Positions 46,696 to 57,992 of a DNA stretch of 64,000 bases are shown here, piece after piece. Source of the DNA: Heterodera schachtii (taxonomy: Eukaryota; Nematoda; Chromadorea; Rhabditida; Heteroderidae); contig SIJG01000005.1 in assembly GCA_023374025.1 (NCBI GenBank), positions 2,067,850 to 2,131,849 of the forward strand. Reading direction: 5' to 3'. The notes beneath the pieces are model-generated. The model made no database searches. It was not told the DNA's origin and saw nothing but the letters and a program-made list of their open reading frames with translations. Position 1 is the stretch's first letter; every line of letters begins with the position of its first letter. Made by a program: the position numbers and the translations under genes.

Positions 46696-49600
46696 TTAGC
46701 ATTTCGTAAGTTTCGGTCGTTTATCTGTGGGCATACGGTATCGCTTGGACCGTTTTTTGGAGGTGGAAATTTGCAAAAGCCGTTCTCGCAAGGTCATTAG
46801 CGACTCATTGCCACGATCAAGCGCTGGAGGAAGTGGCGGAAACCCATCGGCACATTGCCCAACACCAACAGAGTTTGAGCCAAGGGCAACCACCTCAAAC
46901 TGGGCACCGCTGAAAATTATTTTGAAATTATTAAAAATTATATAAAAAAGTGAATAGTGAAACTGGGAGTGCCCCGTATATTTTTTTAATTTTAGAAATT
47001 TTTAAAATTCTCTAAAATATATGAGCATTTTTTGATGTTGCAATGGTTTATGACTGAATTTAACTCGTTTTAATCAATTTAGAAACAAAAGTAAGAATTT
47101 TTAATTTTAGGCTTATTGTTCGAATTCTAATAAGGGATTCAAAATTGGTCGAAAATGGATGGCATTTTCATGATTAGCGACCCCGAAAACCCTGAGAACA
47201 AGTTTTTAGAGAATTTTAAAAAAATTCTAAATAAAAAACGGGATGGGGGGGCAATTTGGACCAATTTCGGACCCCCAACACGAATTCGGCATAAAGTCGA
47301 AAATGTTTAAATTCACTATTACTCTACAGCCAGGATGAGCATTTTTTGATGTTGCAATGGTTTATGACTGAATTTAACTCGTTTTAATCAATTTAGAAAC
47401 AAAAGTAAGAATTTTTAATTTTAGGCTTATTGTTCGAATTCTAATAAGGGATTCAAAATTGGTCGAAAATGGATGGCATTTTCATGATTAGCGACCCCGA
47501 AAACCCTGAGAACAAGTTTTTAGAGAATTCAAAAAAAATTCTAAATAAAAAACGGGAGGGGGGGGGGGGGCAACCAGGTTCACTATTATCAAAAAAAAAT
47601 TCAAATCCGACCCCATCTCAACTCGGTACTTCCCGTCCGCAACTTTTTCAACTCTTTTCATCGCATCCCTTTTCTTTTTGGACAGTTTTCGTCGTTTCGA
47701 TGCCGTCGCCGACGGTTCAACAATCTTTAAAAATTAAAATTATATTTTTTAATATTTGTCTATTTTCTTTTTTTTATTTATTTCGTAATTTATTCGCGCC
47801 TCGTCGTCCTTTTCAAATTCTTGCGTTTCATCTTCGTCCTCCTCCTCCTCCTCAAGTCCGAACTGTTTTTGTGGGACTGAAGTGAACTCTTCCGGCGGAG
47901 CATCATCATCATCGTCGTCGTCATCAAGTTCGGCATGGTCTGCATCGGAGTCGACTGAAATTTTGATCAAAAATTTGAAGTGCTCTCACAAAAAATGACG
48001 AGTTGATATAATATGTATCATACATGATCAAGGGGTGCGCCGGCGCACCCACCCCCCCCCGCGTCGTAATGGGCCTGGCGCACCCCCCCCCCCCCCCCCC
48101 ACGTGCGTCGTAAGGGGGGCGGCTGTAAAGGAGGGGGGGTCGTTGGGTCGTACCGAAGGGGGAAAAATTAAAATTTGAACAATTTCGTTAGCAAAACACA
48201 TACAAAACTCAAAAAATTTTCCCGGCGGCGCCTGTCGGCACCGCCGGACCGCCCCACCCCTTCCAAAAAATTTTTTTTGGAAAACGCGCCGCAAAAAAAG
48301 GTGGTTTGAATAGCAAAAAAAAAAAAAAGGTCGTCGCCGGGGGGAAAATCGGGGGCCGACGTAAGAAAAATTGGTCCTGGCGCACCCCCCCTGCGCCAAA
48401 CGTCCGACGTATGGGAGTCTGACTGGCGCACCCCTTGATCATGTATGATATGTATACATAATCTTATTGAATCCATTTGGGGGCAACCATCTTTACTATT
48501 ACCATAATTTTTATGAAAAGTTCAAGAAAAAATATTTTTCCCGAATTTCAATCATTTTTTTAATTTTTCAAAAATTTTTCGGAAGGGCGGAGGTAGAGTC
48601 AATTAAAACATTTTTTTGCATTTTTGGAAAATTTTTGAAAAAAAACGGGAGGTAGGGGGGGGGGGAGGAAACGTAGTGCATGCACCCCAAAGAAAACAAG
48701 AAAACCTTATTAAATTTTTCAAAATTTTTCGGAAGTGCTGGGGTGAAGAGTCAAATTTAAAATTTTTTTTTGCATTTTTGGGAGTTTTGAAAAAACCGTG
48801 GGGGGGGGGAGGGGAAACGTAGTGCTCCCTAAAAGAAAAAAAAACCCGTTGAAAAATTATGGCGAAAAATTGGCCCACCCTCGGCATCCTGTCCAAGTCC
48901 CTTCTCCTCCCCCTCCTGCTGAACATCTTCCTCCTCCTCTTCATCCGCCATTTCTTCTCCCTCCTCCTCCTCATCATCCGTCGTCAAATTGTCCAATTGG
49001 TCCCCTTGAATGTCGCGGAAGAGTGCGTCCGCCTGCTCCTCCGCCGTGCCGCGCTTCCGCCGTGACGGCGCCTTTTTGCCGGCGGCGGCGGTGCCGGCGG
49101 TCAGTGCCGCCCCGTTTTGCGCCTCGCCCTCCTCGTCGTCAAAAAATGTTGGCTCAAACCCTTCGTCCAAGTACTGCTTCCGCTTACTGCGCCGCTCCTT
49201 TTTGGGATTTTTTTAAATGATTTTCGAGGCTTTGGGGCGGCGGGGTGCCCTCCGTCCCCTAACCACCCACAGAAATTGTTTTTTAAAGATTTCCAACTTA
49301 AAAAGTTTCAAAAAAATTTCGGCTATTTTTTGGAAATTTCCTTAAAAATTTTGTAATTCACCATAAATTTTGAAGAAATTGTTAGAAAAATATTTCAAAA
49401 GTTTTTTTTTCTTTAAGTTTCGGCGGGGGGTTTCCCGAAGCAGGAAAAAAAGATTCCAGCCAATATTGTTCGTTCGTTCTTTTTTTTTGCTGTGTTCTTT
49501 AGTATTTTTCCACCATGTGGAGGGCGCATGTTCCCCGAGTTCGTTTTGTACCCTCTTTTTCAATTAATTTGGGTCAGATTTTCACCAAAAAAAAGGGCCG

Positions 49601-50047
49601 ATTTTTGGCATTTTGAGCCAATGATGACCATTTTTTGGCTAAAATCTTTGGCTTTAAACCAATTTTTTAAGGAAAAATAAGGATTTTAAGGGTCCACCAG
49701 TGTCTGTAGGTGCCACCGGAATTTTTTTTTTTTTTTTTTTTTTTGGGGGATTTTTAATGAATTTCGCCAACAAATAAGGAAATTTGTTCAAATTTTGAAT
49801 TTATGTTTAGCCTATGTCGGTATGGCATGAGTAAGAGAATTGAGCATTCAAAAATTTAGCCATTTTACTTTTAAAAGTTCATTTTTTTTTGGGGGGGAGG
49901 TGAAATTCGGTGCCCTTTCCCCCAGTGATTATTGGTGTTTGTTTTATGTCCACAAAGTGCCAACCTCCAAAAAGTCGGGATGACTTTGCGCGAGCAGCCG
50001 ATTTTGCCTGCCCCGCAACTTATCCGCCTTGCTCAGGGGCCTTGGTT
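46696..50047 (-). CDS. Acidic/basic, probably nuclear protein (3' part of gene, five exons)
   Basis: Minus exons: 50047-49965 (PRPLSKADKLRGRQNRLLAQ...), 49197-48879 (ERRSKRKQYLDEGFEPTFFD..., then acidic runs), 47954-about 47800 (VDSDADHAELDDDDDDDDAP...), 47724-47612 (IVEPSATASKRRKLSKKKRD...) and 46909-46696 (GAQFEVVALGSNSVGVGQCA... to KKRSKRYRMPTDKRPKLTKC-stop). Phases agree at all junctions but one: the third exon lacks a GT donor and may use GC (gacgag|gcgcga). The start of the gene, upstream of 50047, was not found. Alternating acidic tracts and basic clusters suggest a nuclear or nucleolar protein; I cannot name the family. Confidence 0.6.
47022..47560. repeat. Direct duplication, ~215 bp, 313 bp apart, inside an intron
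   Basis: The block from 'atgagcattttttgatgttg' to 'agaacaagtttttagagaat' occurs at about 47022-47240 and again at about 47335-47553 with almost no change. It lies in the last intron of the nuclear-protein gene. Poly-G runs follow both copies. An apparent frame starting MDGIFMISDPENPE in both copies has no other support. Confidence 0.9.
48019..48447. mobile_element. 429-bp hAT-like MITE with perfect 8-bp TSD
   Basis: The inverted termini CATACATGATCAAGGGGTGC face each other, flanked by ATATGTAT on both sides (48011-48018 and 48448-48455). The interior carries C-rich runs and GC hairpin copy 4. It lies in an intron of the nuclear-protein gene. The termini are related to those of the element at 52805. 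Confidence 0.92.
48222..48247. repeat. GC hairpin, copy 4
   Basis: CCGGCGGCGCC, loop TGTC, GGCACCGCCGG. Confidence 0.85.
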
Positions 50048-50979
50048 CTGAAAACAATATTAATGTAGAACCATGGTCCAGGGATGCAATTTCTCCCGCT
50101 TTTGGAAGCATTTATTTATCATCATTTTTTAGTCTTTTCGACTGTCATAAAAAATGCGAAATAATTGATGCATTTTTCAACATTATTTTCCACATTATGA
50201 GAACATGGCGTGCCACACATACACACATCCTTGACTTTGAAAGGACCACTCCAACCCAAAACAAACAGAATAAAAATTTACTTTTGACATTAAATTTGCG
50301 CTGTTTTGACGGCGGCATTTTCCTGCAATTATCTGTAAAAATTTGTGTGTGCTTTAAATGTGAAAAGTGTGCCGAAGAAAACAAAAATAATTCATTTTGA
50401 AATGGGAACTTTTTATACGTTTTCGTGGCATATTTTAATAATATTTATTGAAAATAATTAAGCGAAAGGTTTAAATTGTTATTAAGCAGTAATTAGGGGG
50501 GCAACAATTTACAACACAAAAAAAAAAATTATGGCGAAAGAATAATTGCGTAAAAAATATAATAAAATGAAAGATAAAAAATGAAAGTAAAGCTTCGTGG
50601 AATGAAAATCAAAAAGTCACAGAATAACGGGAAAAATATATTATACAACATTTCGAAAAAAACCTGACATGAGACTGGATTTTCTGGATAAAAATCAGGG
50701 AAAAATCCAGGCCCAGGAAAAATCAAGGTTGCTGAAATTGGACTGAACCTCTTAACCCAGCAGGAAAAATCCAGCACTTTTTGAGTAAAAAATCTGCAAA
50801 ATTATATATTTTACAAATACTGCGCCTATATTTTTTTGAAAATTACGAAGGAAAACCCAAAAATTCGGGGAACAAAAAAGTTTTCGGGTTGACTCCTCAG
50901 AATTTTTTTTCCTTGGTTAACGACATGCTCAGAGCAATGCCAATAATGAAAAAGTTTTTTTTTTGTCTTCGATCAGTCA

Positions 50980-53900
50980 TCAGTATGCAACTCGGCCAAC
51001 GGCATAATGCTGCTGCGGCTGCACTGCTTGGTTGTGCCGGTGGTCGGCAACAACGGCGGCGGCGGTGGCGGTGCCGTCGGCGTAACAGTTCAGCCAATTG
51101 TTGCTGCCGTGCAACGATGTTTGGTAGGAATTTCGGCGAACACTTGCCAATGTGGCGCCAACACTTCGCTTCTCGGCACGCCTTTCTAAAAAATGCAAAA
51201 AAAAAAAAAGCATAAAATTTTCATCAAATGATTTTTTGAAAAATTTAAAATTTTTTTTTTTTTTGGAAAATTTGGGTGAGGGAGGCCTTGTTAACAGATT
51301 TTGTGTAAAAAACGATCGAATTTGCGATTTTTAGCCGATTTGATGCTTTTTATTAACAAATTTTCACTGAAAATTGTACTTTTTCGGGAAAAAAAAATTT
51401 ACGAAAATGGAAAAAACGAAATTGTAAAATATTTTAACGAAATGCAATTCGAAATCATAAAAATTTTGACTTTTTGGCACAAAGTGTTCCCCGGGTGCTT
51501 TTTGTACCCAATTTCAATTAAACAAAAATGCATTATGCTTTTTCTGCACCGTTTTTCTTCGACCGTCGTTGGTACTCATACGGCGGCGGAGGGGGCGGCG
51601 GTTGCTTCAGCGCCCGGTGCCCATTCTGCTCGGCCTTTTCCGTCTCCTCCCAGCATCTGTTGTTGTTGCCAATGTTGGAATCCCTGCGATTTGTTGCGGT
51701 TGACTGTCGGCGCTATTGGGGAAAGGAAAATCAAAAATCCATGATTCATTGGTTATTATCTAATTTTTCAAAAAAATTTTTAGCTTTTTTTTTTTTGTAA
51801 AAAAATCGAATACTTAATACTTTTGAAAATTTGAACTAAATTTGTTATAAATTTTTTTTCAAAAAGAGCCCCCATTTTTAAAGAAATGCGCCGCAAAATT
51901 TCTCTAAATTATGTTTGTCCAAATTGTTCAGAAATCCGAAATTCAAAAAAAAAAAAAAAAAAATTGCCAAAGGCGTGCTTTACAAAAAACGAAAATGACA
52001 CTTTCTCTTGAGGGAATAGCTCGCCACCAGAAAATTTAAAAATTTTTTAAAACTCATTGTTAGAAATTTTTTCTAAAAATTTTTATTGTTTATTCACCCA
52101 TGACTGTTGTTGGTGTTGTTGTTGGTGGTGGTTGTGTTGCTGATGCCTCCGATTGTCCTCCTCCATTTCGTTGATCTCCGAGTAAAACAATTGGCTGAGT
52201 TCCGCGTATTTCGCCTCACTGCCAATATGGGCATAGCTTAAAAACGCAGCCATTTATTTATTGTGAAATTCAAGATAAAATTTTTTTTTAAAATTTCAGC
52301 GATTTTCTCAAAATTATCCGGAATTTTTTGCTGTCTATTAATTGTTTAAATTAATTAATTAATTTATTCTGTTTACTTCGCTGCATTGCTGGCACTGAAT
52401 TGGACAAGCCCAACGCACACAATCAGTGAGCCCAACAGTCCGACAAAATACCATACAATCACCTAGAAAATATGAAAAAATTGAGGAAAAAAAATTTTTA
52501 CATGTAAAATTTTGAAAGAAAAATCTTTTTTTAACAAAATTCAATACAATTTTACTTCGTGAAATTTCAAAAAAGTTTTGGACAAAAATTTTGGGAAAAG
52601 GATGATTTCTTTTCTTTTTTTTGAGTTTAAGGCAGTTGTTGTCTCGGGCTAATTTTTGAGCGAATTTTGTTGGCCTTGAAGGTTAAAATTCCTTTTTTGG
52701 GTGTGGGTTCAAATCCGTATGCCTGCAATTTTTTTTAAAAATATTTCTTCGGCTTTTTGTGGCCCACTTAAAAAACGAATAATTCCGAACCCCTCAGGAC
52801 CGAACATACGTGGGCGAGGGGGGGGTCAAGGGGGGGGTCAATTTCGTAAATCGTACGGGGGTCCGAGGCAATTTCGTAAAATTTTCGGCCAAAATCGAAA
52901 AAGCACTGGTAAAGATGGGAAAATTTTACGAAATTGAAAAAAAAATCTAAATTTTGTGCCAAAAACCCAAAATTTTTACGCTTTTGAATTGCATTTCGTT
53001 AAAATTTCCACGAAATTCTATTTCATCTTTTCCTATTTCGTAAATTTTTTACGAAATTGAATTTCGTTTTCCCATTTCGTAAATTTTTTACAAAATTGAA
53101 TTTCGTTTTGCTATTTCGTTAATTTTTTACGAAATTGAATTTCGTTTTCCCATTTCGTAAATTTTTTACGAAATTGAATTTCGTTTTCCCATTTCGTAAA
53201 TTTTTTACAAAATTGAATTTCGTTTTCCCATTTCGTAAATTTTTTACGAAATTGAATTTCGTTTTGCTATTTCGTTAATTTTTAACGGAATTTTACACTT
53301 TTTAGTGAAAATTTGTTAATAAAAATTTTTAAAGATTGTCTAAAAATCGCAAAAAAACGGTCGGTTTTTACACAAAAACTGTTAACAAATTGCACTGAAA
53401 TTAAAAAATTTTTCCGACGGCGCCTATCGGCACCGTCGGACCCCCTCCCCCGTTACCGAAAAGTTTTTTTTGAAAAACCGCCGCAAAAAATGTGATTAAA
53501 AAAGGGAAAAAGAAAAAAAATTGGACTGAGAAACAAAAAAAAAAAAAGGTCGTCAGAAAAAATTTTTGAGCGTTTTTTTCAATTTCGTAAAAATTTTGGC
53601 CTCTGAGGGGGGGGTGGGGGGTATTTCGTATTTCGTAAAGGCAAATTTCTGACCCCCCCCTTGTCCATGTATGGGACCGAATTCAAACAATTATTAGAAA
53701 AATGTATAATAAAACAAAAAATGCATTTTTCACTGTCTATTATTAACTGTCCGAGTTATTTGTACAGACCATGTTTGTAAATTCGTCTGCAAAAGTTCGA
53801 AATTTTCTAAAAAAAATTTTTTTGCCATAAACCCACTCATAAAAAAACAAAAACTCCTTTTACGACCATTTTGTCCATTCTTTTTTTTTAAATTTGAATT

Positions 53901-55495
53901 ACCGTATTTGTGACAGCACAAAATTGTTGAAGTTCACCGCCGCAAAATTTTAGTGACTAAATAAATTTAGGGAGGGGAAAAATTTGAAAAAAAAAAATTT
54001 TTTTTTACATTATTTTCCCTGTTGAACAAAGGGCCAAAAGTGCCAAAATCCAAGCAATCATTGGCCGACGAGCAAAGCAGGAACAGAATTGTGTAAATGA
54101 AGCACAGAATTGCAGTGACAATCTTAAATTGGAATTAAAAAATAGAATCACAAAAAATTTTTATGCAAATGGAAGAAAAATTTCGCTATAATTTTTGTTT
54201 CCGAGTTTTTTGAGTGAAAAAGATGAATTCGAAGAAAAAATATCCAAAAAAAATTTTTGCGCACGGAAATGGAAAAAAAAAATTCCGTTCCGTACAATTT
54301 TTCCTTTTTCGAGAATTTTTATTGACAAAATGTACCGCGATGGCTGTCCACAGCAAATTGAGCACAAATGAAAGACAAATGGCGACAACGCATGAAATGC
54401 GACCGCCACGGCGCGCGGCGGTCGCCGCCGCCTCGCCGTCGCGCAACGGACGCCCACCGCCGGCGCTGTTGAAGACGGCGTGGCGAGTGGGCCCGGTGCT
54501 GAGCAGTCCGATCAGCAGAAATGCCAACGACACGGCCACCATGGCACAGGCGGACATCAAAAACAGCAAATGGACCTGATGGGGGCGAATTTAACGGGGT
54601 CATTTATGAGAAATTTCTGTTAAAAATGGGGTCTGTACGCTTAGGGAAGGTTAGGGTCCACAAGGTTCAGCCCGTGCTATTTTATGCGGCGCGACAGCAA
54701 TTTCGAACGAGGATTAGCCATTTTTTTGCATTTTTTTTTCTTAAATCAGGTTTTTTTTTTTTCAATTTTAAACGGCATAAACATTTAAAATGAAAAAATA
54801 CATTTTTACATATTTTAATGCCGGTTCTGCAACTAGCAGGCGCTTTTTCAAAATTTTATACTGAATTAAGTTCATTTTCCAAGAAAAAAAAGTAGGAAAA
54901 CAAATTTTGTAAAATACTAAAATTCTCATTTTGAAATTTCGGTTTTAAAATTTTAACTATTTTTCCGGGAGATGGGCGAGGAAACAGTGTCACAAAAATT
55001 TGCGCCTATGCCAAAAATCGGGTTCAAATTTAAGTTTTTCAATCTTAGATCACTTATTTAAAACTGCTTAGTCCATTGGGACTGAAAAAATGTCATTTCG
55101 AACCCTATTTTGGACAAAGACGCAAATGTCCGGGGGCGCAAATGTGGGGGAACCGGGGAAACGTAGTGCATCCAACACACACACACACACACCTTGTCCA
55201 ACCACGGCAAATTGCTGACGCGCAGTGCGCGACGCGCCTGCTCAACAGAGGCAGTGAATGCCCATGCCATCATTGTGGCGAACAACAGCACGCCGAACAG
55301 GCAGCAGAGGAAGGCACACAGCGAGGTGAACGGCGTGCGGGCCAAGCAGCCGCCGCCACTGTCGCCGGGCAGCCGAAGCGGAGGCGGCGGCGGATGCCGC
55401 GGCGGCGAGTGGTTGAGCGGATGGGGCGGCGGATAAGGGCAATGCGGTGGCGGTTGCCCATGCCGAGCCAATTCGGGTCTAAATTTTTGTGTCAT
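50980..55495 (-). CDS. M6: Neuronal membrane glycoprotein M6 homologue (proteolipid protein family), 8 exons, 434 aa
   Basis: Minus exons: 55495-55193, 54575-54336, 54122-54009, 53956-53903, 52462-52377, 52236-52098, 51712-51550, 51185-50980; GT-AG, all in phase, 1305 nt. The Pro-rich N-terminus is followed by TM1 (CAFLCCLFGVLLFATMMAWA), TM2 (HLLFLMSACAMVAVSLAFLL), then GLLSTGPTRHAVF and RGGRISCVVAICLSFVLNLL leading into TM3. An extracellular loop has two cysteine pairs (SANDC, SLKFCGGELQQFC). TM4 is WYFVGLLGSLIVCVGLVQF and the juxtamembrane motif is NYAHIGSEAKYAEL. The T-G-x-T-R-H and GGRISC blocks and the NYAHI segment are as in insect M6. The C-tail (His/Gln-rich, PPPPPPPYEY with a PPxY motif) is longer than usual. 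The role is in neuronal or epithelial plasma membrane, by family. Confidence 0.85.
52631..52730 (+). tRNA. Possible tRNA-Ser-like pseudogene in an M6 intron
   Basis: GGCAGTTGTTGTCTCGGGCT at the 5' side, GGCCTTGAAGGTT resembling an anticodon arm with loop CTTGAAG (anticodon TGA), a long variable-like segment and GGGTTCAAATCC (B box) followed by TGCCTGC. The order recalls a serine tRNA, but the T-stem pairs at only two positions. Very tentative. Confidence 0.2.
52970..53290. repeat. ~39-bp palindromic tandem repeat within the 52805 element
   Basis: Units of the type CATTTCGTAAATTTTTTACG followed by AAATTGAATTTCGTTTTCC are repeated about seven times. Each unit contains TTTCGTAAA and its inverse TTTACGAAA, so it can fold back. 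Confidence 0.88.
53414..53439. repeat. GC hairpin, copy 5 (compensatory pair)
   Basis: CCGACGGCGCC, loop TATC, GGCACCGTCGG. Relative to other copies, G to A in the left arm is matched by C to T in the right arm, which keeps the stem. Confidence 0.85.
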
Positions 55496-55962
55496 TTTGT
55501 CCCCAAATTTTATGTTTTTTTTTCAAGGTCTAGCGGGTTGCATTTGTGCACAATAAGGTATTTTCAGGGTTGCTAGTCCGGAATTTGAGCTAACAAAATA
55601 AATTTCTTCAAATACCCGTTCGTTAATTATGCAATGAAACGGGTTTTTTTTTTTTTTTGCTAAAAACATAAACTCATACAGTTTTCGGAAAAAAATCGTC
55701 ATAATTTTTGTCAAAGTCGACCAAATAAACAATCTTTATATCATTTAATAGCCCTTAAGGTTCTTTATCTACACTCATAAATTAAGAAAGATTTTCATCA
55801 TGTTACAAAAAAATTATTACAAAAAATATAATAAAAATTTTATCGTCTATAACTTTTTTCTATATGATCAACTTTTTTGAAATTTTGCAAGTAAATGGAA
55901 AATCATATTGGCTTTCGAATGATACCAAAAATGTTGGATTTGGTTGTTTATTAAAACTTCTT

Positions 55963-56285
55963 TTACCAAAAATTTGTTATTTCAAAGAACCATAAACTTT
56001 CAACAATTTCTTTTTGTAAGCAACTTTTTGATCCGTCGGGCATTTCTGTCCACTTTTGAAAATCTATAAAAATTATCCACTTTTGAAAATCTACAAAAAT
56101 TATCCACTTTTGAAAATCTATAAAAATTATGTGCCTAAAATTGTTGCTGAACATTTTGCGCCGAGCGGTCGCTGTGCAATCCGCCGGTAGGGGCGGTGTG
56201 ACCAGGCCCTGTTCCAGTGAGTCTTGCTTCCGATACATAATTTGTTGTATGTAGATTTCGTCTGTGATGGTTGTTAGGCGTTGGA
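55963..56285 (-). other. Open frame with a sequence repeated at the window's end
   Basis: The minus strand reads TITDEIYIQQIMYRKQDSLE... and ARRKMFSNNF, then three near-identical repeats of IIFIDFQKW from a 31-bp tandem repeat (56050-56130), then TEMPDGSKSC. The last part matches the minus strand of 63830-64000 (NNFRHTFFIGFQK, MPEKVAYKEK). It may be a fragment of an unrecognised gene family or part of a dispersed repeat. It is not part of the M6 model. Confidence 0.3.
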
Positions 56286-56770
56286 ATGCATTCTTTTTAT
56301 CATTTCATCATTTTTGTGAGTAAATTGCTGAAAATATCGTAAATTTTCGTAAAAAAAGAAAAAAAAATTACTAAATAAATCCAGTCGCAATTTATAAGTC
56401 CAATCAAATTTTTATGAGTCCAATAAGAATTTTAAATGATCAATACCATTTTTTCGCGACTGCGGCAATTTGAATCCACGACTGCGGGATTTTTTTGTGC
56501 GCGGCGCGCCGCGGATTTTTTGGGGCAAATTTTTATAAAGAAAATTTTTTTGCAACGATTGTCTTTTTCGAATATTCAAAATTTAAATGAAAATTTTTTG
56601 AAAACTTGATCATTTTTCTCCAAAAATTCGTATCAAAATTCCAATTTTTCCCCGTCAGAGCTGACAAAACCTTTAATTTTTCTTTAAAAAAAATTGGCTC
56701 TAAATCACAAAATAGGTCCTTTCTGGACAAAATCTGTGCACAAATTGCACTCAAATTTTCAAAAATTTTC

Positions 56771-56796
56771 CCTGCAGCGCCTATCGGCACCGCCGG
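56771..56796. repeat. GC hairpin, copy 6 (left arm decayed)
   Basis: CCTGCAGCGCC, loop TATC, GGCACCGCCGG. The left arm has two mismatches besides the common one. More decayed copies lie near 60590 and 61550. Confidence 0.75.
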
Positions 56797-57168
56797 ACCC
56801 CCCTCCCACCCCATCAGTTCCCCAAAAGTTTAAAAAAAAAATAGATCTTTTTTGGCTTTTTTCGAAAAATCATCGACAAAATCATATGGTGAAAAGCATT
56901 GATAAAAGCATAGATTTTTGCTGTTTTGATGTCCGATTCTTGAGCGGCGCCTAATTTCTTTAATGAAAAAAAAAATTAACAATTAAAATGCCAATTAGGT
57001 GTCAATCAATTAAAAATATTAATTTGAAATCTTCAAATTGCTTTCAATTAGAAAATTTTTCGTTTTTTTTTTTCAAATGATAAGAAATATTAGCGAGTTT
57101 TAGATGCCCTCCAAAATATCATGTTATATAAAAAACATCAAAATCAGGAACAAATAAAAAATCACTGA

Positions 57169-57992
57169 TCAATTAATGGTAGAAAATTGTTTCTTCCATT
57201 TTCTCAGCGTGTCTCGTGAAATTCCCAATTTAATGGCAATTATTTTGTCGGCAATTTCTTTGTTTCTTTCTTTTATTTCGTAATAATGCTTCATCTTTTC
57301 TAATCTGTCCTCATTAGTATGTTTCTCTTAAATAAAAATTACATTTAATTTCACTAAAAACTTATTTTACTTTGACTTTTATGGTATTGTGGCGCCAATT
57401 CTTTTTTCCATTTCCAAAATGTGTCTTTAGAAATTCCTAATTCCTTGGCAAATTCTTTCTGTTTTCCATGACGATATAATTCTTTAAATTCTTCAAATCG
57501 TTCAATGAATTTGCGCTTTTTCTGCTCATAAATTCGCTTTTTCATTTTCATTTTATTTAAATTTAATTCATTTTTCCATTTTTGTATTGAGCTTCGATTT
57601 GTTCCTAATAATTTTGCAATTTTTCTCTCAATTTTGCTTTGTTTTTTGTTTTCATATTTTCCTTTTTCTCGCAACTTTTCACTAATTGCATCAAATTTTT
57701 TGACAATTTCTCTCTTTTGCTGATCATTTATATTCTGATCACTTTCCGAAAGGTTTTGATCATTTCTCATTTGATCAATTGGACCATTTCCCATTTCTTC
57801 ACCCATTTGATCAATTTCTGTGTTTTCATTTGGTCCGTTTCGCTCATTTTGTTCACTTTTTATCATAATTTCTTCTCTTTCTTTTTTGTCCCATCCGTTG
57901 CCAAATATTTCATCAAAATTCAGTCGGATTTTGCCGGATTCAATTGCAAAAATAACGAAAAATATAATAAATATTAAATGCCACAAATTCAT
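57169..57992 (-). CDS. Secreted protein with three helix-turn-helix motifs, copy D (257 aa)
   Basis: Exon 1 is 57992-57377 and exon 2 is 57326-57169; the intron is GT-AG and in phase (774 nt in all). Residues 1-18 form a signal peptide (MNLWHLIFIIFFVIFAIE). A conserved SGKIRLNFDEIFGNGWDK follows, then an Asn/Gln/Glu-rich low-complexity linker (about 40-90). HTH motifs: IERKIAKLLGTNRSSIQKWK (121-140), QKEFAKELGISKDTFWKWKK (178-197) and IIAIKLGISRDTLRKWKKQF (exon 2). Each has the G-[TI]-[NS] turn and a W-K-[NK] recognition-helix end, like homeodomain-like or transposase HTH units. Basic stretches such as KMKMKKRIYEQKKRK could serve as nuclear localisation signals. Function is unknown; a DNA-binding protein made for export would fit a nuclear effector, which is inference. 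Confidence 0.82.

Larger units (their letters stand above)
52805..53673. mobile_element. 869-bp hAT-like element with perfect 8-bp TSD in an M6 intron
   Basis: Left end CATACGTGGGCGAGGGGGGG, right end (inverted) CATACATGGACAAGGGGGGG. GGACCGAA flanks both sides (52797-52804 and 53674-53681). It contains a palindromic tandem repeat and GC hairpin copy 5. Its termini resemble those at 48019-48447, so both belong to one family. Confidence 0.92.
55496..57168. other. Intergenic region between M6 and HTH gene D
   Basis: Contains a minus-strand frame at 55963-56285 and a decayed GC hairpin at 56771-56796, listed separately. A 15-bp stretch gcgcggcgcgccgcg near 56495 is another GC palindrome. The promoter of the M6 gene must lie just above 55495 but shows no clear core motif. 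Confidence 0.4.

Noticed and set aside
47469..47885. 138-residue plus-strand frame starting MDGIFMISDPENPE
   Set aside because: It lies in a directly duplicated intron segment and overlaps well-supported minus-strand exons of the nuclear-protein gene.
54214..55576. Long plus-strand frames rich in Arg, Pro and Ala
   Set aside because: They are the opposite strand of the GC-rich M6 exons 1 and 2, which have splice phase and family support.
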